Source of the DNA: Kiritimatiellia bacterium
Lineage (GTDB): Bacteria; Verrucomicrobiota; Kiritimatiellia; RFP12; UBA1067
DNA length: 16,823 nt
Assembly (NCBI GenBank): GCA_900771305.1
Contig: CAAGNL010000474.1
Location: forward strand, 1-16,823
Direction of reading: 5' to 3'
The first letter of the stretch is position 1; the number at the start of each line of letters is the position of its first letter. Position numbers and translations under genes: made by a program. Below are positions 1 to 8,100 of this stretch, in pieces. The notes beneath the pieces are model-generated. The model was not told where the DNA came from and did not search any database. It saw only the letters and a list, made by a program, of their open reading frames with translations.

Positions 1-50
1 ATTCGTCACTTGCCAAGTGACGAATTTCGCCCAATGCCGTTGGGCGAATT
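1..50. repeat. two adjacent perfect hairpins inside the DUF1016 gene
   Basis: Bases 1-25 form an 11-bp perfect inverted repeat (ATTCGTCACTT / AAGTGACGAAT) around the loop GCC. Bases 26-48 form a 9-bp perfect inverted repeat (TTCGCCCAA / TTGGGCGAA) around TGCCG. Both arms open with TTCG and both loops contain GCC. They lie within coding sequence, in the segment that encodes the variable linker after the FYEAW motif. Confidence 0.6.
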
Positions 51-343
51 ATCAGATGCGGCGACCACGCTTCATAAAACGACCGCATTCGCTTTATCCC
101 AGACGAAGAGAAGCCTCTCAACCCCGGCAGTTCAACTTGAAGCCGCTCCGAAAGCGCATGAATTGCGCCCGTGCCCCATTTGGCCGAGCGCGTCTTCTTC
201 GAGATGTAACCGCGGACGAAGAAGTAAAGCTTGAGGGCTTCGACATTCGATACCTGAGCCGCCCGTGCACGAGCTTGCAAAATCGCCAACTTGATGTCGT
301 TGACAGCCGCAATAAAGTCAGTCGGAATAAGTTGCGTCTTCAC
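2..343 (-). CDS. DUF1016 / YhcG-family protein, N-terminal part (3' end outside window)
   Basis: This minus-strand reading frame is open from a GTG at 343 to the left edge (114 codons seen). The protein begins VKTQLIPTDFIAAVNDIKL and contains the pattern of the DUF1016 N-terminal domain: a helical start rich in Ala/Arg, then KLYFFVRGYIS, KWGTGAI, LPGLRGFSSSGIKRMRSFYE. In the family this helical domain precedes a C-terminal PD-(D/E)XK nuclease-like domain, which would lie outside the window. The start is chosen because the GTG overlaps the TGA of the upstream fragment (GTGA), suggesting translational coupling. DUF1016 genes often sit inside type I restriction-modification loci, which fits the HsdM-like fragment just upstream. 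The region looks less GC-rich than the rest of the window, consistent with transfer. The family call is from recognised motifs; the nuclease role is family knowledge and was not seen here. Confidence 0.72.
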   Translation of the reverse strand, partial: MKTQLIPTDFIAAVNDIKLAILQARARAAQVSNVEALKLYFFVRGYISKKTRSAKWGTGAIHALSERLQVELPGLRGFSSSGIKRMRSFYEAWSPHLIIRPTALGEIRHLASDE

Positions 344-509
344 AGCTTCACCCCCAATGTACGAAAGGCCGCTTCAAGCCGCGTTGCATTCTCGGCCTGC
401 CGCTTCAGGAGCTCCGCCGCCTTCGTCCCGACCTCCTTGAGGGCGGTGTCGTAGTCAAGCTCGGTATCACGGTCGACGAACTCGATGTATCGCGACGGCA
501 CGAGCCAAA
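340..509 (-). pseudogene. C-terminal remnant of a type I restriction methylase (HsdM-like)
   Basis: About 56 codons ending in TGA at 340 encode WLVPSRYIEFVDRDTEL followed by an alpha-helical tail ending FRTLGVKL. This resembles the extreme C-terminus of HsdM-type N6-adenine DNA methyltransferases of type I restriction systems, which commonly end with a similar SRYIEFxxRD segment and a helix. The catalytic and SAM-binding parts are absent: upstream on the same strand the recognisable sequence begins right after the T-tract of the tRNA-Lys terminator. An in-frame GTG at 501 exists but has no visible ribosome site. The fragment is joined to the next gene by a GTGA overlap, as expected of an original hsdM-DUF1016 operon. 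The HsdM assignment comes from remembered family patterns; the truncation itself is visible. Confidence 0.5.
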
Positions 510-540
510 CACGAAAGGCACGACAGAGAGTCGTGCCTTG
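508..540 (-). terminator. Rho-independent terminator of tRNA-Lys
   Basis: On the minus strand, 19 bases after the encoded CCA, there is a perfect 10-bp stem AAGGCACGAC / GTCGTGCCTT (plus-strand arms 515-524 and 530-539) with a 5-base loop, followed by TTTCGTGTTT. It is placed to end the tRNA transcript. If efficient, it would also keep the tRNA promoter from reading into the HsdM-like remnant and DUF1016. Confidence 0.75.
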
Positions 541-558
541 ATCGTCTGCTTCGACGAG

Positions 559-634
559 TGGTCGGACTGGCGGGGATCGGACCCGCGACCCCAACATTAA
601 AAGTGTCGTGCTCTACCAACTGAGCTACAGTCCG
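559..634 (-). tRNA. tRNA-Lys (anticodon UUU)
   Basis: A 76-base cloverleaf can be folded by eye on the minus strand. The acceptor stem CGGACTG pairs with CAGTCCG, followed by discriminator A and an encoded CCA. The D-arm is GCTC-AGTTGGTA-GAGC. The anticodon arm CGACA-CTTTTAA-TGTTG has one G-U pair and anticodon TTT. The T-arm is GCGGG-TCCGATC-CCCGC. The gene has its own promoter (653-681) and terminator (508-540), so it is a monocistronic tRNA unit. Its 3' side abuts the restriction-locus remnant, the usual arrangement where elements use a tRNA as landing site, although no repeated tRNA 3' end was found in the window. Confidence 0.96.
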
Positions 635-652
635 AGGTCGAAAACGGCCGAT

Positions 653-681
653 AGTATACCGAAAACGGCCACTTGACGCAA
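653..681 (-). promoter_or_regulatory. promoter of tRNA-Lys
   Basis: Read on the minus strand, a -35 TTGCGT (676-681) and a -10 TATACT (653-658) are separated by 17 bases. Transcription would start near 646, about 12 bases before the mature tRNA 5' end. The -10 box lies between two copies of the 11-mer CGAAAACGGCC (plus strand 639-649 and 660-670), 21 bases apart. Confidence 0.65.
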
Positions 682-701
682 TCGCCAATTTGGGGATGCC
701 C

Positions 702-739
702 CCGCGCCGCTTGAGCGCGGCGCGGATATCGGGTATAAT
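702..739 (+). promoter_or_regulatory. sigma70-type promoter with -35 in the loop of an inverted repeat
   Basis: A consensus -10 TATAAT (734-739) is preceded at 17 bases by TTGAGC (711-716). The -35 hexamer is exactly the six-base loop of a perfect 9-bp inverted repeat, CCGCGCCGC (702-710) and GCGGCGCGG (717-725). The expected transcription start, about seven bases after the -10, coincides with the A of the ATG at 746, so the methyltransferase mRNA would be leaderless. The repeat could be an operator or a cruciform or hairpin element; that is inference. Confidence 0.7.
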
Positions 740-745
740 ACGGGC

Positions 746-1585
746 ATGGCGGAAGACTATGAACTGATAGATTCGGGCGACGGACGCAAGTTCGAGCGCT
801 TCGGGAAGTACACCCTCGTGCGCCCGTGCTCGCAGGCGCTCTGGCAGCCGCGGAACGTTTCCGCGTGGGGACGCGCGACGGCGACCTTCGATCGCGAGGA
901 GGGCAACCATTGGCACGGGCGCGGCGCCCTCCCGAAGGAGTGGATGGTCGAGACGGCGGGCATCAAGTTCAAGCTGTCCGGAACCGATTTCGGCCATCTC
1001 GGCATTTTCCCCGAACAGCGGGCGCAATGGACGTGGATCCGCGAGACGGTGAAGGGGGCATTTGTGCAGCGTGGCCAGCGCCCCCGGGTTTTGAATCTTT
1101 TTGCCTATTCGGGCGGCAGCACGCTGGCGGCGGCGCTCGGCGGGGCCGAGGCCTGCCATCTCGACGCCTCGAAGGGCATGGTGCAGTGGGCGCGCGACAA
1201 TGCGGCGCTCAATGGGCTCCAGGAGCATCCCATCCGCTGGATCACGGACGATGTCCACAAGTTCCTGCGCCGCGAAATTCGGCGTGAGCGGCGCTATGAC
1301 GCGGTGATCTTCGATCCGCCGACCTTTGGGCGTGGCGCCAATGGCGAGATGTACAAGATTGAACGCGACCTCCAGGAGACGATCGATCTGGTGAAGGGCG
1401 TCCTGTCCGAGACGCCGCTCTTCGTGCTGTTCTCCTCGCACACGCCGGGGCTCTCCTGCATCGTCGCGGAGAACATCATCGGTCAGGCCTTCCCCTCGGC
1501 GAAGGCCGTGGAGAGCGGCGAGATGTTGCTGGCGGGACGTGATCGTCCCTGTCCCTCGGGCATTTATTGCCGCGCCGTTTTTTGA
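746..1585 (+). CDS. class I SAM-dependent methyltransferase (RlmI-like, COG1092 type)
   Basis: A 279-residue enzyme with a C-terminal Rossmann methyltransferase domain. Motif I is NLFAYSGGS (residues 117-125), the acidic residue of motif II is in HLDASKG, and motif IV is FDPPTF with D190-P191-P192, as in RlmI/RlmK-type rRNA cytosine-5 methyltransferases. The N-terminal ~100 residues (HWHGRGALPKEW, then GHLGIFPEQRAQW) match the RNA-methylase subgroup without an obvious PUA domain, so it is shorter than E. coli RlmI (about 396 residues). A nucleic-acid substrate, probably rRNA, is likely from the family but is not shown. The ATG at 746 has no Shine-Dalgarno sequence and lies seven bases after a TATAAT box, so translation is probably leaderless. 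It is the first gene of the plus-strand series and ends 16 bases before the exosortase start; its TGA forms part of the next promoter. Confidence 0.85.
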   Translation: MAEDYELIDSGDGRKFERFGKYTLVRPCSQALWQPRNVSAWGRATATFDREEGNHWHGRGALPKEWMVETAGIKFKLSGTDFGHLGIFPEQRAQWTWIRETVKGAFVQRGQRPRVLNLFAYSGGSTLAAALGGAEACHLDASKGMVQWARDNAALNGLQEHPIRWITDDVHKFLRREIRRERRYDAVIFDPPTFGRGANGEMYKIERDLQETIDLVKGVLSETPLFVLFSSHTPGLSCIVAENIIGQAFPSAKAVESGEMLLAGRDRPCPSGIYCRAVF

Positions 1586-1591
1586 TACAAT
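1583..1591 (+). promoter_or_regulatory. extended -10 promoter for the exosortase gene
   Basis: TGATACAAT is an extended -10 element (TG-N-TACAAT) built from the stop codon of the methyltransferase gene. No good -35 is visible. Transcription would begin near 1598, leaving only a few bases before the ATG at 1602, which has no Shine-Dalgarno sequence. Confidence 0.45.
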
Positions 1592-1601
1592 TTGGTTTTT
1601 C

Positions 1602-3245
1602 ATGCAGAAAATTCTAAAGTCCGACCGTCTGTGGGCGCTCCTGATCGTCGTTGGGTGCGCGCTCTATGGCTTTGCCGCGATGTTCGTGCGGGTGAAAGGC
1701 CTGTTTGGGGATGAGCTTGAGGACATGTCGCACGGCTGGTTGGTGCTGCCGTTTTCGCTCTATGTCCTCTGGACCGAACGCGAAGATCTGAAACGGACGC
1801 CGGGAGCTCCCTCCCTTTGGGGACTCCTCGCCTGCATCCCCTGTGTGCTGCTGGCCGTACTGGGGACGCGAGGACTGCAGCTGAGGTTCGAACAGCTTGG
1901 ATTCATCGGTCTGTGCATCACCCTGCCCTGGGCCTTCTATGGGAGGCGGTTCGCGCGGCTGTTCATATTCCCCGCGCTCTTTCTGCTCTTCACGATACCG
2001 CTCTCCACGTTCCTTGATGCTGTCACGATTCACTTGCGTCTGCTGGCCAGTGGCACGGCGCTTTTTGTGTTGAAGGGGTTCGGACTGGATGTCGTCCAGC
2101 GCGGAACGGCGGTGATCTCCCAGGGCGCGCATCCGTTCTCGGTCGACGTCGCCGCGCCGTGTTCGGGGATGCGGTCGATCTTCGCCCTGATGGCGCTGAC
2201 GGCTGCCTACGCCTGGTTCACCCAGCGCACCTGGCTCCGCCGAGGGGTCCTGTTCGCCTGCTCCATCCCACTCGCCGTTCTGGGTAACATTTCGCGTATT
2301 CTCACGATTTGCCTGGTGGCCGCGACGTCCAGCCCTGAGTTTGCGCTGGGCTTCTATCATGACTACTCCGGCTACATCGTGTTCGTTGTTGCGATTGCTC
2401 TTATGGTCGCCTGCGGCGGGTTGATCGACCGTGTCGCCGAGCGGATCTCGAAGAGGAAGGGCGGGTCCCGGCCGATTCCGGAGGCGGAGCAGAGGAGCAG
2501 TCCTGTCGAGGAACGGCAGTCGACTTCTGGACTCCGCGACAGGCTCCTCCCCTGGGTGGCGGTGGCGCTGCTGGCCCCGATTCTGGTTTTTCAGGGAATG
2601 ACGCCGTCGTCGACGGTGACAACCCCGCCGGAGTTCGCGCTGCCGGATGTGATGGAAGGCTACAGGGTCGACGAGGTTCGCTACTGCCAGAACGAACAGT
2701 GCTCGGCGATGTTCCCGCGTTCGAAGCTCGAGAAGGGGCGCGAAGGCGTCTGCCCCGTCTGCGGGGGGATGATGGAGGGGTGTTCGCTGGGGGAGCGGAC
2801 GATTCTGCCGTCCGACACGCGCATCCTCAAGCGGATCTATTCGACGCCCCATTCGCAGTTCCTGGTCTCGGCGGTGATTGGCGGAACGTCGAAGAGTTCG
2901 ATCCACCGCCCTGAACTCTGCATGCCGGCCCAGGGGTTCCTGATGCTGGATCCAAGAGACTTCACCGTCGATGGACGCCCGTACCACGCGATCCGGCTGG
3001 AGAGCCCGCGCGGTCCGGCACACGTGCTCGCCTACACGTTCTTCAACCAGGCGGGCGTGCGGACGTCTTCGCATGTTCACCGCATCCTGGTGGACATCTG
3101 GGACCGGTCGGTTCTCAATCGCATCGACCGCTGGGTGATGATCACTGTTTCAGCTGGCAATGAGGGAGGTTTCTCACTTGGGCATGAGGCCGATCGGGCA
3201 ACGCTCGAAGGCTTTCTGTCCAAACTCGCGAAGGAGCTCCCATGA
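1602..3245 (+). CDS. exosortase fused to EpsI domain, with zinc-ribbon-like insertion
   Basis: A 547-residue membrane protein. Residues 1-300 are a multi-helix exosortase domain with the three active-site residues: Cys187 in APCSGMRS, Arg232 in NISRILT and His253 in FYHDYSGY. Family members are thought to cleave the C-terminal PEP-CTERM signal of exported proteins. A Ser/Glu-rich linker and one more helix (about 318-333) lead to a C-terminal EpsI domain with SSIHRPELCMPAQGF (Cys440). Inside EpsI is a segment with C362-x4-C367 and C384-P-V-C387, a zinc-ribbon-like pattern not typical of EpsI. The ATG at 1602 is preferred over 1539, which would overlap the methyltransferase by 47 bases and add a non-conserved leader. 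It overlaps the next gene by ATGA, tying it to polysaccharide synthesis as in other exosortase loci. No PEP-CTERM protein is encoded in the window. Confidence 0.9.
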   Translation: MQKILKSDRLWALLIVVGCALYGFAAMFVRVKGLFGDELEDMSHGWLVLPFSLYVLWTEREDLKRTPGAPSLWGLLACIPCVLLAVLGTRGLQLRFEQLGFIGLCITLPWAFYGRRFARLFIFPALFLLFTIPLSTFLDAVTIHLRLLASGTALFVLKGFGLDVVQRGTAVISQGAHPFSVDVAAPCSGMRSIFALMALTAAYAWFTQRTWLRRGVLFACSIPLAVLGNISRILTICLVAATSSPEFALGFYHDYSGYIVFVVAIALMVACGGLIDRVAERISKRKGGSRPIPEAEQRSSPVEERQSTSGLRDRLLPWVAVALLAPILVFQGMTPSSTVTTPPEFALPDVMEGYRVDEVRYCQNEQCSAMFPRSKLEKGREGVCPVCGGMMEGCSLGERTILPSDTRILKRIYSTPHSQFLVSAVIGGTSKSSIHRPELCMPAQGFLMLDPRDFTVDGRPYHAIRLESPRGPAHVLAYTFFNQAGVRTSSHVHRILVDIWDRSVLNRIDRWVMITVSAGNEGGFSLGHEADRATLEGFLSKLAKELP

Positions 3246-5152
3246 CGGCGTTCTTCCAGAATCTGTGGCATGTCCTCGTCACAACGGCCCCTTGGTGGGG
3301 ACTGACGCTGGTGTCGTTTGCGCTCGGCTATTTCCTCACGCCGATGTGCCGCGAGATGGCCCGCCGAATGGGCATGGTGGACAAGCCGTCCGCCCGTCGC
3401 ATCAACAAGACGCCCATCCCCCGGGCGGGCGGTCTTGCCGTATATCTCGCGACGACGCTCACGTTGCTCGCCTACACGCTGGTCACGGGAGCGCGCGTTT
3501 CGCCGCTCTTTTCGAACGAGGTGATGTATCGGATGATGGGACTCTCCGGTGCGCTCGTCGTGGTGGGGCTGCTGGACGATCGCTTCGGTCTGTCCCCCTG
3601 GGTCAAGCTTGCGGGCCAGATTGGGGTCGCGCTCGGAACATTCTTCTGGTGCGACGTCGGATTCCACACGATTCCGATTCTGAACTGGATTCCGGATTGG
3701 CTGGACTGTTTCTGCACGGTGTTCTGGATCGTGGGCGCCATCAACGCATTCAATCTCATCGATGGCCTTGACGGGCTTGCGACGGGGCTTGCCCTGATTG
3801 CGGCGATCGGCATGGGCGGGGCATTGTTCTTCATTGGCTATCCGCAGGCCACGCTCGCCTATTTCGTCTTCGCCGGGGCCTGCCTTGCGTTCCTTCGCTA
3901 TAACTTCCACCCCGCGAGCGTATTCCTTGGCGATACGGGGTCGATGTTCATCGGGTATACGCTTTCGACGCTTGCCCTGACCATGAAGTCGAGCGATTCG
4001 TTGTTCGTCTCGGTGGGCGTGCCGATCCTCGCGATGGGGGTGCCGATCTTCGATACGGCGCTCGCGATCATCCGTCGGACGCTTCGCGCGGTGCTCAAAC
4101 GTGAAGAGCACGGCGTCGACCAGGGCAACTCGAAGGTGATGCAGGCGGATACGGACCATCTTCACCATCGGATTCTGCGGAAGTTCGTTTCGCAGCGCAA
4201 GGCCGCGGGGGTGCTCTACGGACTGGCGGTGTTCTTCGTTGCCGTCGGGTTCGGCGGGCTTGCTCTTCGGGACCGCGCCGCCGGACTCTACATTGTCGCC
4301 TTCATCGTCGCCGTGGTGATCGTGGTGCGCGACATGCGTCGGATCGAGCTGTGGGATGCAGGGCGGCTTCTGAACACGATGGCGCATGCTCCCGATCTGG
4401 CAAGTCGTCGCCGCCGTCGGCTGGTGGCCATTCCGTACTATGTCATCATGGATGTCGTTGTGCTTGTGGCGGTCAGTCTCTTCACGGACCTCGCCATGGG
4501 GCAGCGCATCACCGCGTACACGCTTCATACGGGAATGCCGCTCCGCGTGGCGCCGGTCTTCTTCTGTCTCATCCTGTTCCGGGCCTATTCGACGGTCTGG
4601 TCGCGGGCGATGATCTCAAACCACATGCGCCTCGTCGCGGCCTGCTTCGTGGGGACGATGGTTGGATCTGCCGGCATCATTCTATTTCACTATCCGCACT
4701 CGAGACTGATGGCGTACTCGGCGCTGTATTTCGCGTTGTCCACGCTGGCCGTCGGCGGCGTGCGCCTGCTGCGTCCCGTACTCCGTGACTTCTTCTATGC
4801 GCTCGATCGTGGCCGATTGGCGGATGACCCGAAGACGAGCCGCATCGTCGTGTATGGCGCGGGGCTCCGCTACAACATGTTTCGCCGTGAGCTTGTCCGT
4901 TCGTCGGCGCGTAACACGCGTGTGATCGTGGGGATCCTCGACGACGACCTGCTCTTGCGTGGACTTCACATCGGCGGACAGCGCGTCTATGGCACGCTGG
5001 AGCAGGCGAAGAGCGTGCTGAAGAAACTGAGAGCCGATTCGGTGGTGATCGCGTGCGTGCTCACGCCCGAGCGTCTCGCCGTCGCGAAGAAGATTCTCGC
5101 CGAGGCAGGCGTGAAGGTCTCGGTCTGGAGTTGCGAGGAAAGGGAAGTTTGA
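3242..5152 (+). CDS. WecA/TagO-like undecaprenyl-phosphate sugar-1-phosphate transferase fused to CapD-type N-terminal domain
   Basis: A 636-residue membrane protein. The first ~330 residues are a MraY/WecA-family transferase, which loads a sugar-1-phosphate onto undecaprenyl phosphate to start a polysaccharide. Visible motifs are LLDDRFGLS (D112, D113), NAFNLIDGLDG (N168, N171, D174, D177), FLGDTGS (D231) and DHLHHRI (H306, H308-R310). After a basic stretch (RRRRR) come about four further helices and a cytoplasmic Rossmann-like segment with VYGAG (G539-G541) and a GILDDD motif. This resembles the N-terminal half of CapD/WbpM-type enzymes, but the catalytic dehydratase domain is missing and the protein ends at 636. 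The start is supported by AAGGAG a few bases upstream and by the ATGA overlap with the exosortase. Substrate sugar (GlcNAc or other HexNAc) cannot be told from sequence. Confidence 0.87.
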   Translation: MTAFFQNLWHVLVTTAPWWGLTLVSFALGYFLTPMCREMARRMGMVDKPSARRINKTPIPRAGGLAVYLATTLTLLAYTLVTGARVSPLFSNEVMYRMMGLSGALVVVGLLDDRFGLSPWVKLAGQIGVALGTFFWCDVGFHTIPILNWIPDWLDCFCTVFWIVGAINAFNLIDGLDGLATGLALIAAIGMGGALFFIGYPQATLAYFVFAGACLAFLRYNFHPASVFLGDTGSMFIGYTLSTLALTMKSSDSLFVSVGVPILAMGVPIFDTALAIIRRTLRAVLKREEHGVDQGNSKVMQADTDHLHHRILRKFVSQRKAAGVLYGLAVFFVAVGFGGLALRDRAAGLYIVAFIVAVVIVVRDMRRIELWDAGRLLNTMAHAPDLASRRRRRLVAIPYYVIMDVVVLVAVSLFTDLAMGQRITAYTLHTGMPLRVAPVFFCLILFRAYSTVWSRAMISNHMRLVAACFVGTMVGSAGIILFHYPHSRLMAYSALYFALSTLAVGGVRLLRPVLRDFFYALDRGRLADDPKTSRIVVYGAGLRYNMFRRELVRSSARNTRVIVGILDDDLLLRGLHIGGQRVYGTLEQAKSVLKKLRADSVVIACVLTPERLAVAKKILAEAGVKVSVWSCEEREV

Positions 5153-5155
5153 TCG

Positions 5156-8100
5156 ATGGCCTTGTGTGCGTTCATGCGGCAGAATCCGGAACCTGATTCA
5201 TATCATCTCCGCTGGAAGGGCGATCTGCTGGAGGTCTCCCTGACGCTTGACGCGCCCCGCAGGGGGCGCGCTGCGTTCCGTACGGAGATCGGCGGCGCGG
5301 TCATTGCGCGTCGCGAGACAATCGAACAGAACGATGAAGGCGTGACGCCGCTTGAGAAGCAGTGGCGCGATATTCCGATGATGGAGGCGTCTCCAGGCGT
5401 CTGGAAAACAGCGGTGGCCCTGGGCGAGGTCGGCATTTTCCATGGCAAGTGCTGCTTCTTCCCCGAGGGTGGGTCCGTGCCCGAATGGCCGCAGGGCGGC
5501 AACTTGACGGTGAAGGTCGAGCCCGCGGAGACGCGGGGCGGCAATTCGATCTACACCGTCTTCCCACGGCAGTTCGGGTCCTTCCGCGAGGTTGCGCGCC
5601 GGCTCGACTTCATCATGGACACGATGGGTTTCCGAATCATCCAGACACTGCCCGTCTTCCCCGTGCCCACAACCTATGCGGTGATGGGCGAATATGGATG
5701 CCCGTTTGCGGCGACCGACTTCTTCAGTGTCGACCCCGCGATGGCGGAATTCGATCCCTACGCGACGCCGCTCGATCAGTTCCGCGAGCTGATCGGCGCC
5801 GTGCATGCGAAGGGCGGGCGCCTCTTCGTCGACCTCCCCGCCAACCATACTGGCTGGGCGTCGACCCTGCAGACGCACCATCCGGACTGGTTTCACCGCG
5901 CCGCCGACGGAAAGTTCATTTCCCCCGGCGCCTGGGGCGTCACCTGGGCGGACCTGGTCGAACTTGACTACTCCCACCCCGAGCTCCGTGCCTACATGGC
6001 GGATGTGTTCCTCTTCTGGGTTCGGAACGGCGTGGACGGTTTCCGCTGCGACGCGGGCTACATGATTCCCGAGGCGACGTGGAAGTACATCGTCGCACGC
6101 GTCCGCGAGGAGTATCCCGACACCGTGTTCATGCTGGAAGGCCTCGGCGGCAAGCTCGAGGTGACCGACGCGCTCCTGAACCGCGCGGGGCTCGACTGGG
6201 CCTACTCGGAGATTTTCCAGACCTACGACCGCGGCGCGTTCGAGTGGTACATGCCCGCCGCGATCGACCGGGCGCGGAAATACGGCGCGCTCGTCCACTT
6301 CGCCGAGACGCACGACAATGACCGCCTCGCGAAGGGAGGTCACACGTGGGCCCGTCTGCGCGTGGCGCTTGCCGCGCTGCTCTCCCATCAGGGCGCGTGG
6401 GGCATCGCGAACGGAGTGGAATGGTATGCGACCGAGAAGATCGACGTCCACGGGAAGAGCGACCTCAACTGGGGGGCCTCCGACAACTTGGTGGACTTCA
6501 TCGCGCAGCTGAACCACCTCATCTCGCATCATCCCGACTTCGCCGGCAATGAACCCATTTCGCTGGTCGAGCGCGGAGACGGCAACTTCCTTGCCGTCAC
6601 GCGCGGATCGACGCTCGTCCTCGCCAATCTCGACTGCGGGCGTGGTGTCTCGGCGCACTGGGACGTCGCCGCGTTTCCCGCGTCGAGCGACCCAGACGAT
6701 CTTCTGCTCGGCCGCCGCGTCCACGCGGAGGACGGCCTCTGGCTCGAACCCGGCGAGGTGCGCGTCCTCTCCCACTGCCCCTGCGCCGAACTGCCGCCCC
6801 CGCCCCTACCGCCCGTGCCGGAGGGCTTCGCCGTCGATTGGAACTATCCCGAGGATGCGACGCGCGACGTGTGCGTGCCGGCGGGCTGCGCGCTGAAGGT
6901 GGTGGCGCCGCATCCGTTCCGTGTGCGCGTGATCGACGGCGAGCGGACCCTGGCGGTCGAGCGGAGCGTCCCTGCCCCCTCCGTCGATCATTCCGTCAAT
7001 CCCCAGTCAAACAATCAGACAATCCTCCATCTGCCCGCCTATGTTGGTGATGGGACGCATGCGAATGTCCGCGAGCTCGTCATCTCCGTGTACGCGCCGG
7101 GCGGTGTCGACCGTCGGCAGGCGCGCGTGCTGCTGCTGCCACCCGCCGACCAGGCGCGTGTGAAGCTCGTCTACACGGGCGACGAGATTCGCCGCAACCT
7201 TGCGTATCCGGGTCCGGGAGGTTTGCTGGAGACGATTCTTTCGGACGGTGCAGGTGCGGCGAGCCGCGTGAAGCTGGCCTGGGGCGAGGTGCGCAGCCAG
7301 TACGACGCGCTCTTCGCGGCGAATCCGAATCCGCATGTGCCGGCCGACCGTCTGACGCTCTGGACGCGCTGCCGCTGCTGGCTTCAGCACGAGGGCTATT
7401 CGCGCGAGATCAACGTCGACTGCATCGACCACTTCCGCGCGGATCCCGCGGGACGCAAGGCCGAATGGTGCTTCACCGTGCCGTGCGGACTCGGTCGCGT
7501 GGCGAAGTTCGTCTTCAATCTGTTCCTCGCGCAGGACGGGACGGGAACCGCGAAACTGCAGGTTCGCCGCATGCCCGCGGGAGATGCGGAGGTCGGCGCG
7601 CCGGTGACGCTGGTCTTTCGTCCCGATCTAGAATGGCGCAGTTTCCATGGCACGACCAAGGCGCAGGGCGCCGTCGAGAACGCCTTCGCGGGCGCGACGC
7701 GCGTGCTGGACGAATCGGGCTTCGCCTTTGTGCCCTATGGGAAGAACGAGCAGCTCGTGATGCACGTCTCCGGCGGCGCGTTCCACCCCGAGGGAGAATG
7801 GTCCTACTGCGTCTCCCATGCGGAGGAGGCCGCGCGCGGACAGGATGGCTGTGGCGACCTCTATTCTCCCGGGTGGATTTCCTGTCCCATGGGCATCGCA
7901 GACGAGGCTGCGATCGAGGCTTTCTACGTCTCGGACATCCGCGTGGCGGCCTTCGACGAGCAGAAGGCAAGACGGCTCATGTCCGAGAGGGGCGAACCCG
8001 TCGTGACGACAGCCCTCACAGTGCCGTTTGACGCGGCGTTGCGCGAGGCCCTGAAGCTCTTCATCGTGAAGCGTGACGACGTCAAGACCGTGATCGCGGG

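Noticed and set aside
559..585. tRNA-Lys 3' end as an integration attachment site
   Set aside because: No second copy of the tRNA 3' end was seen in the window and no integrase is present, so an att site cannot be called.
1539..1601. Upstream ATG extending the exosortase N-terminus
   Set aside because: It overlaps the methyltransferase gene by 47 bases; ATG 1602 gives a normal exosortase start beside an extended -10.
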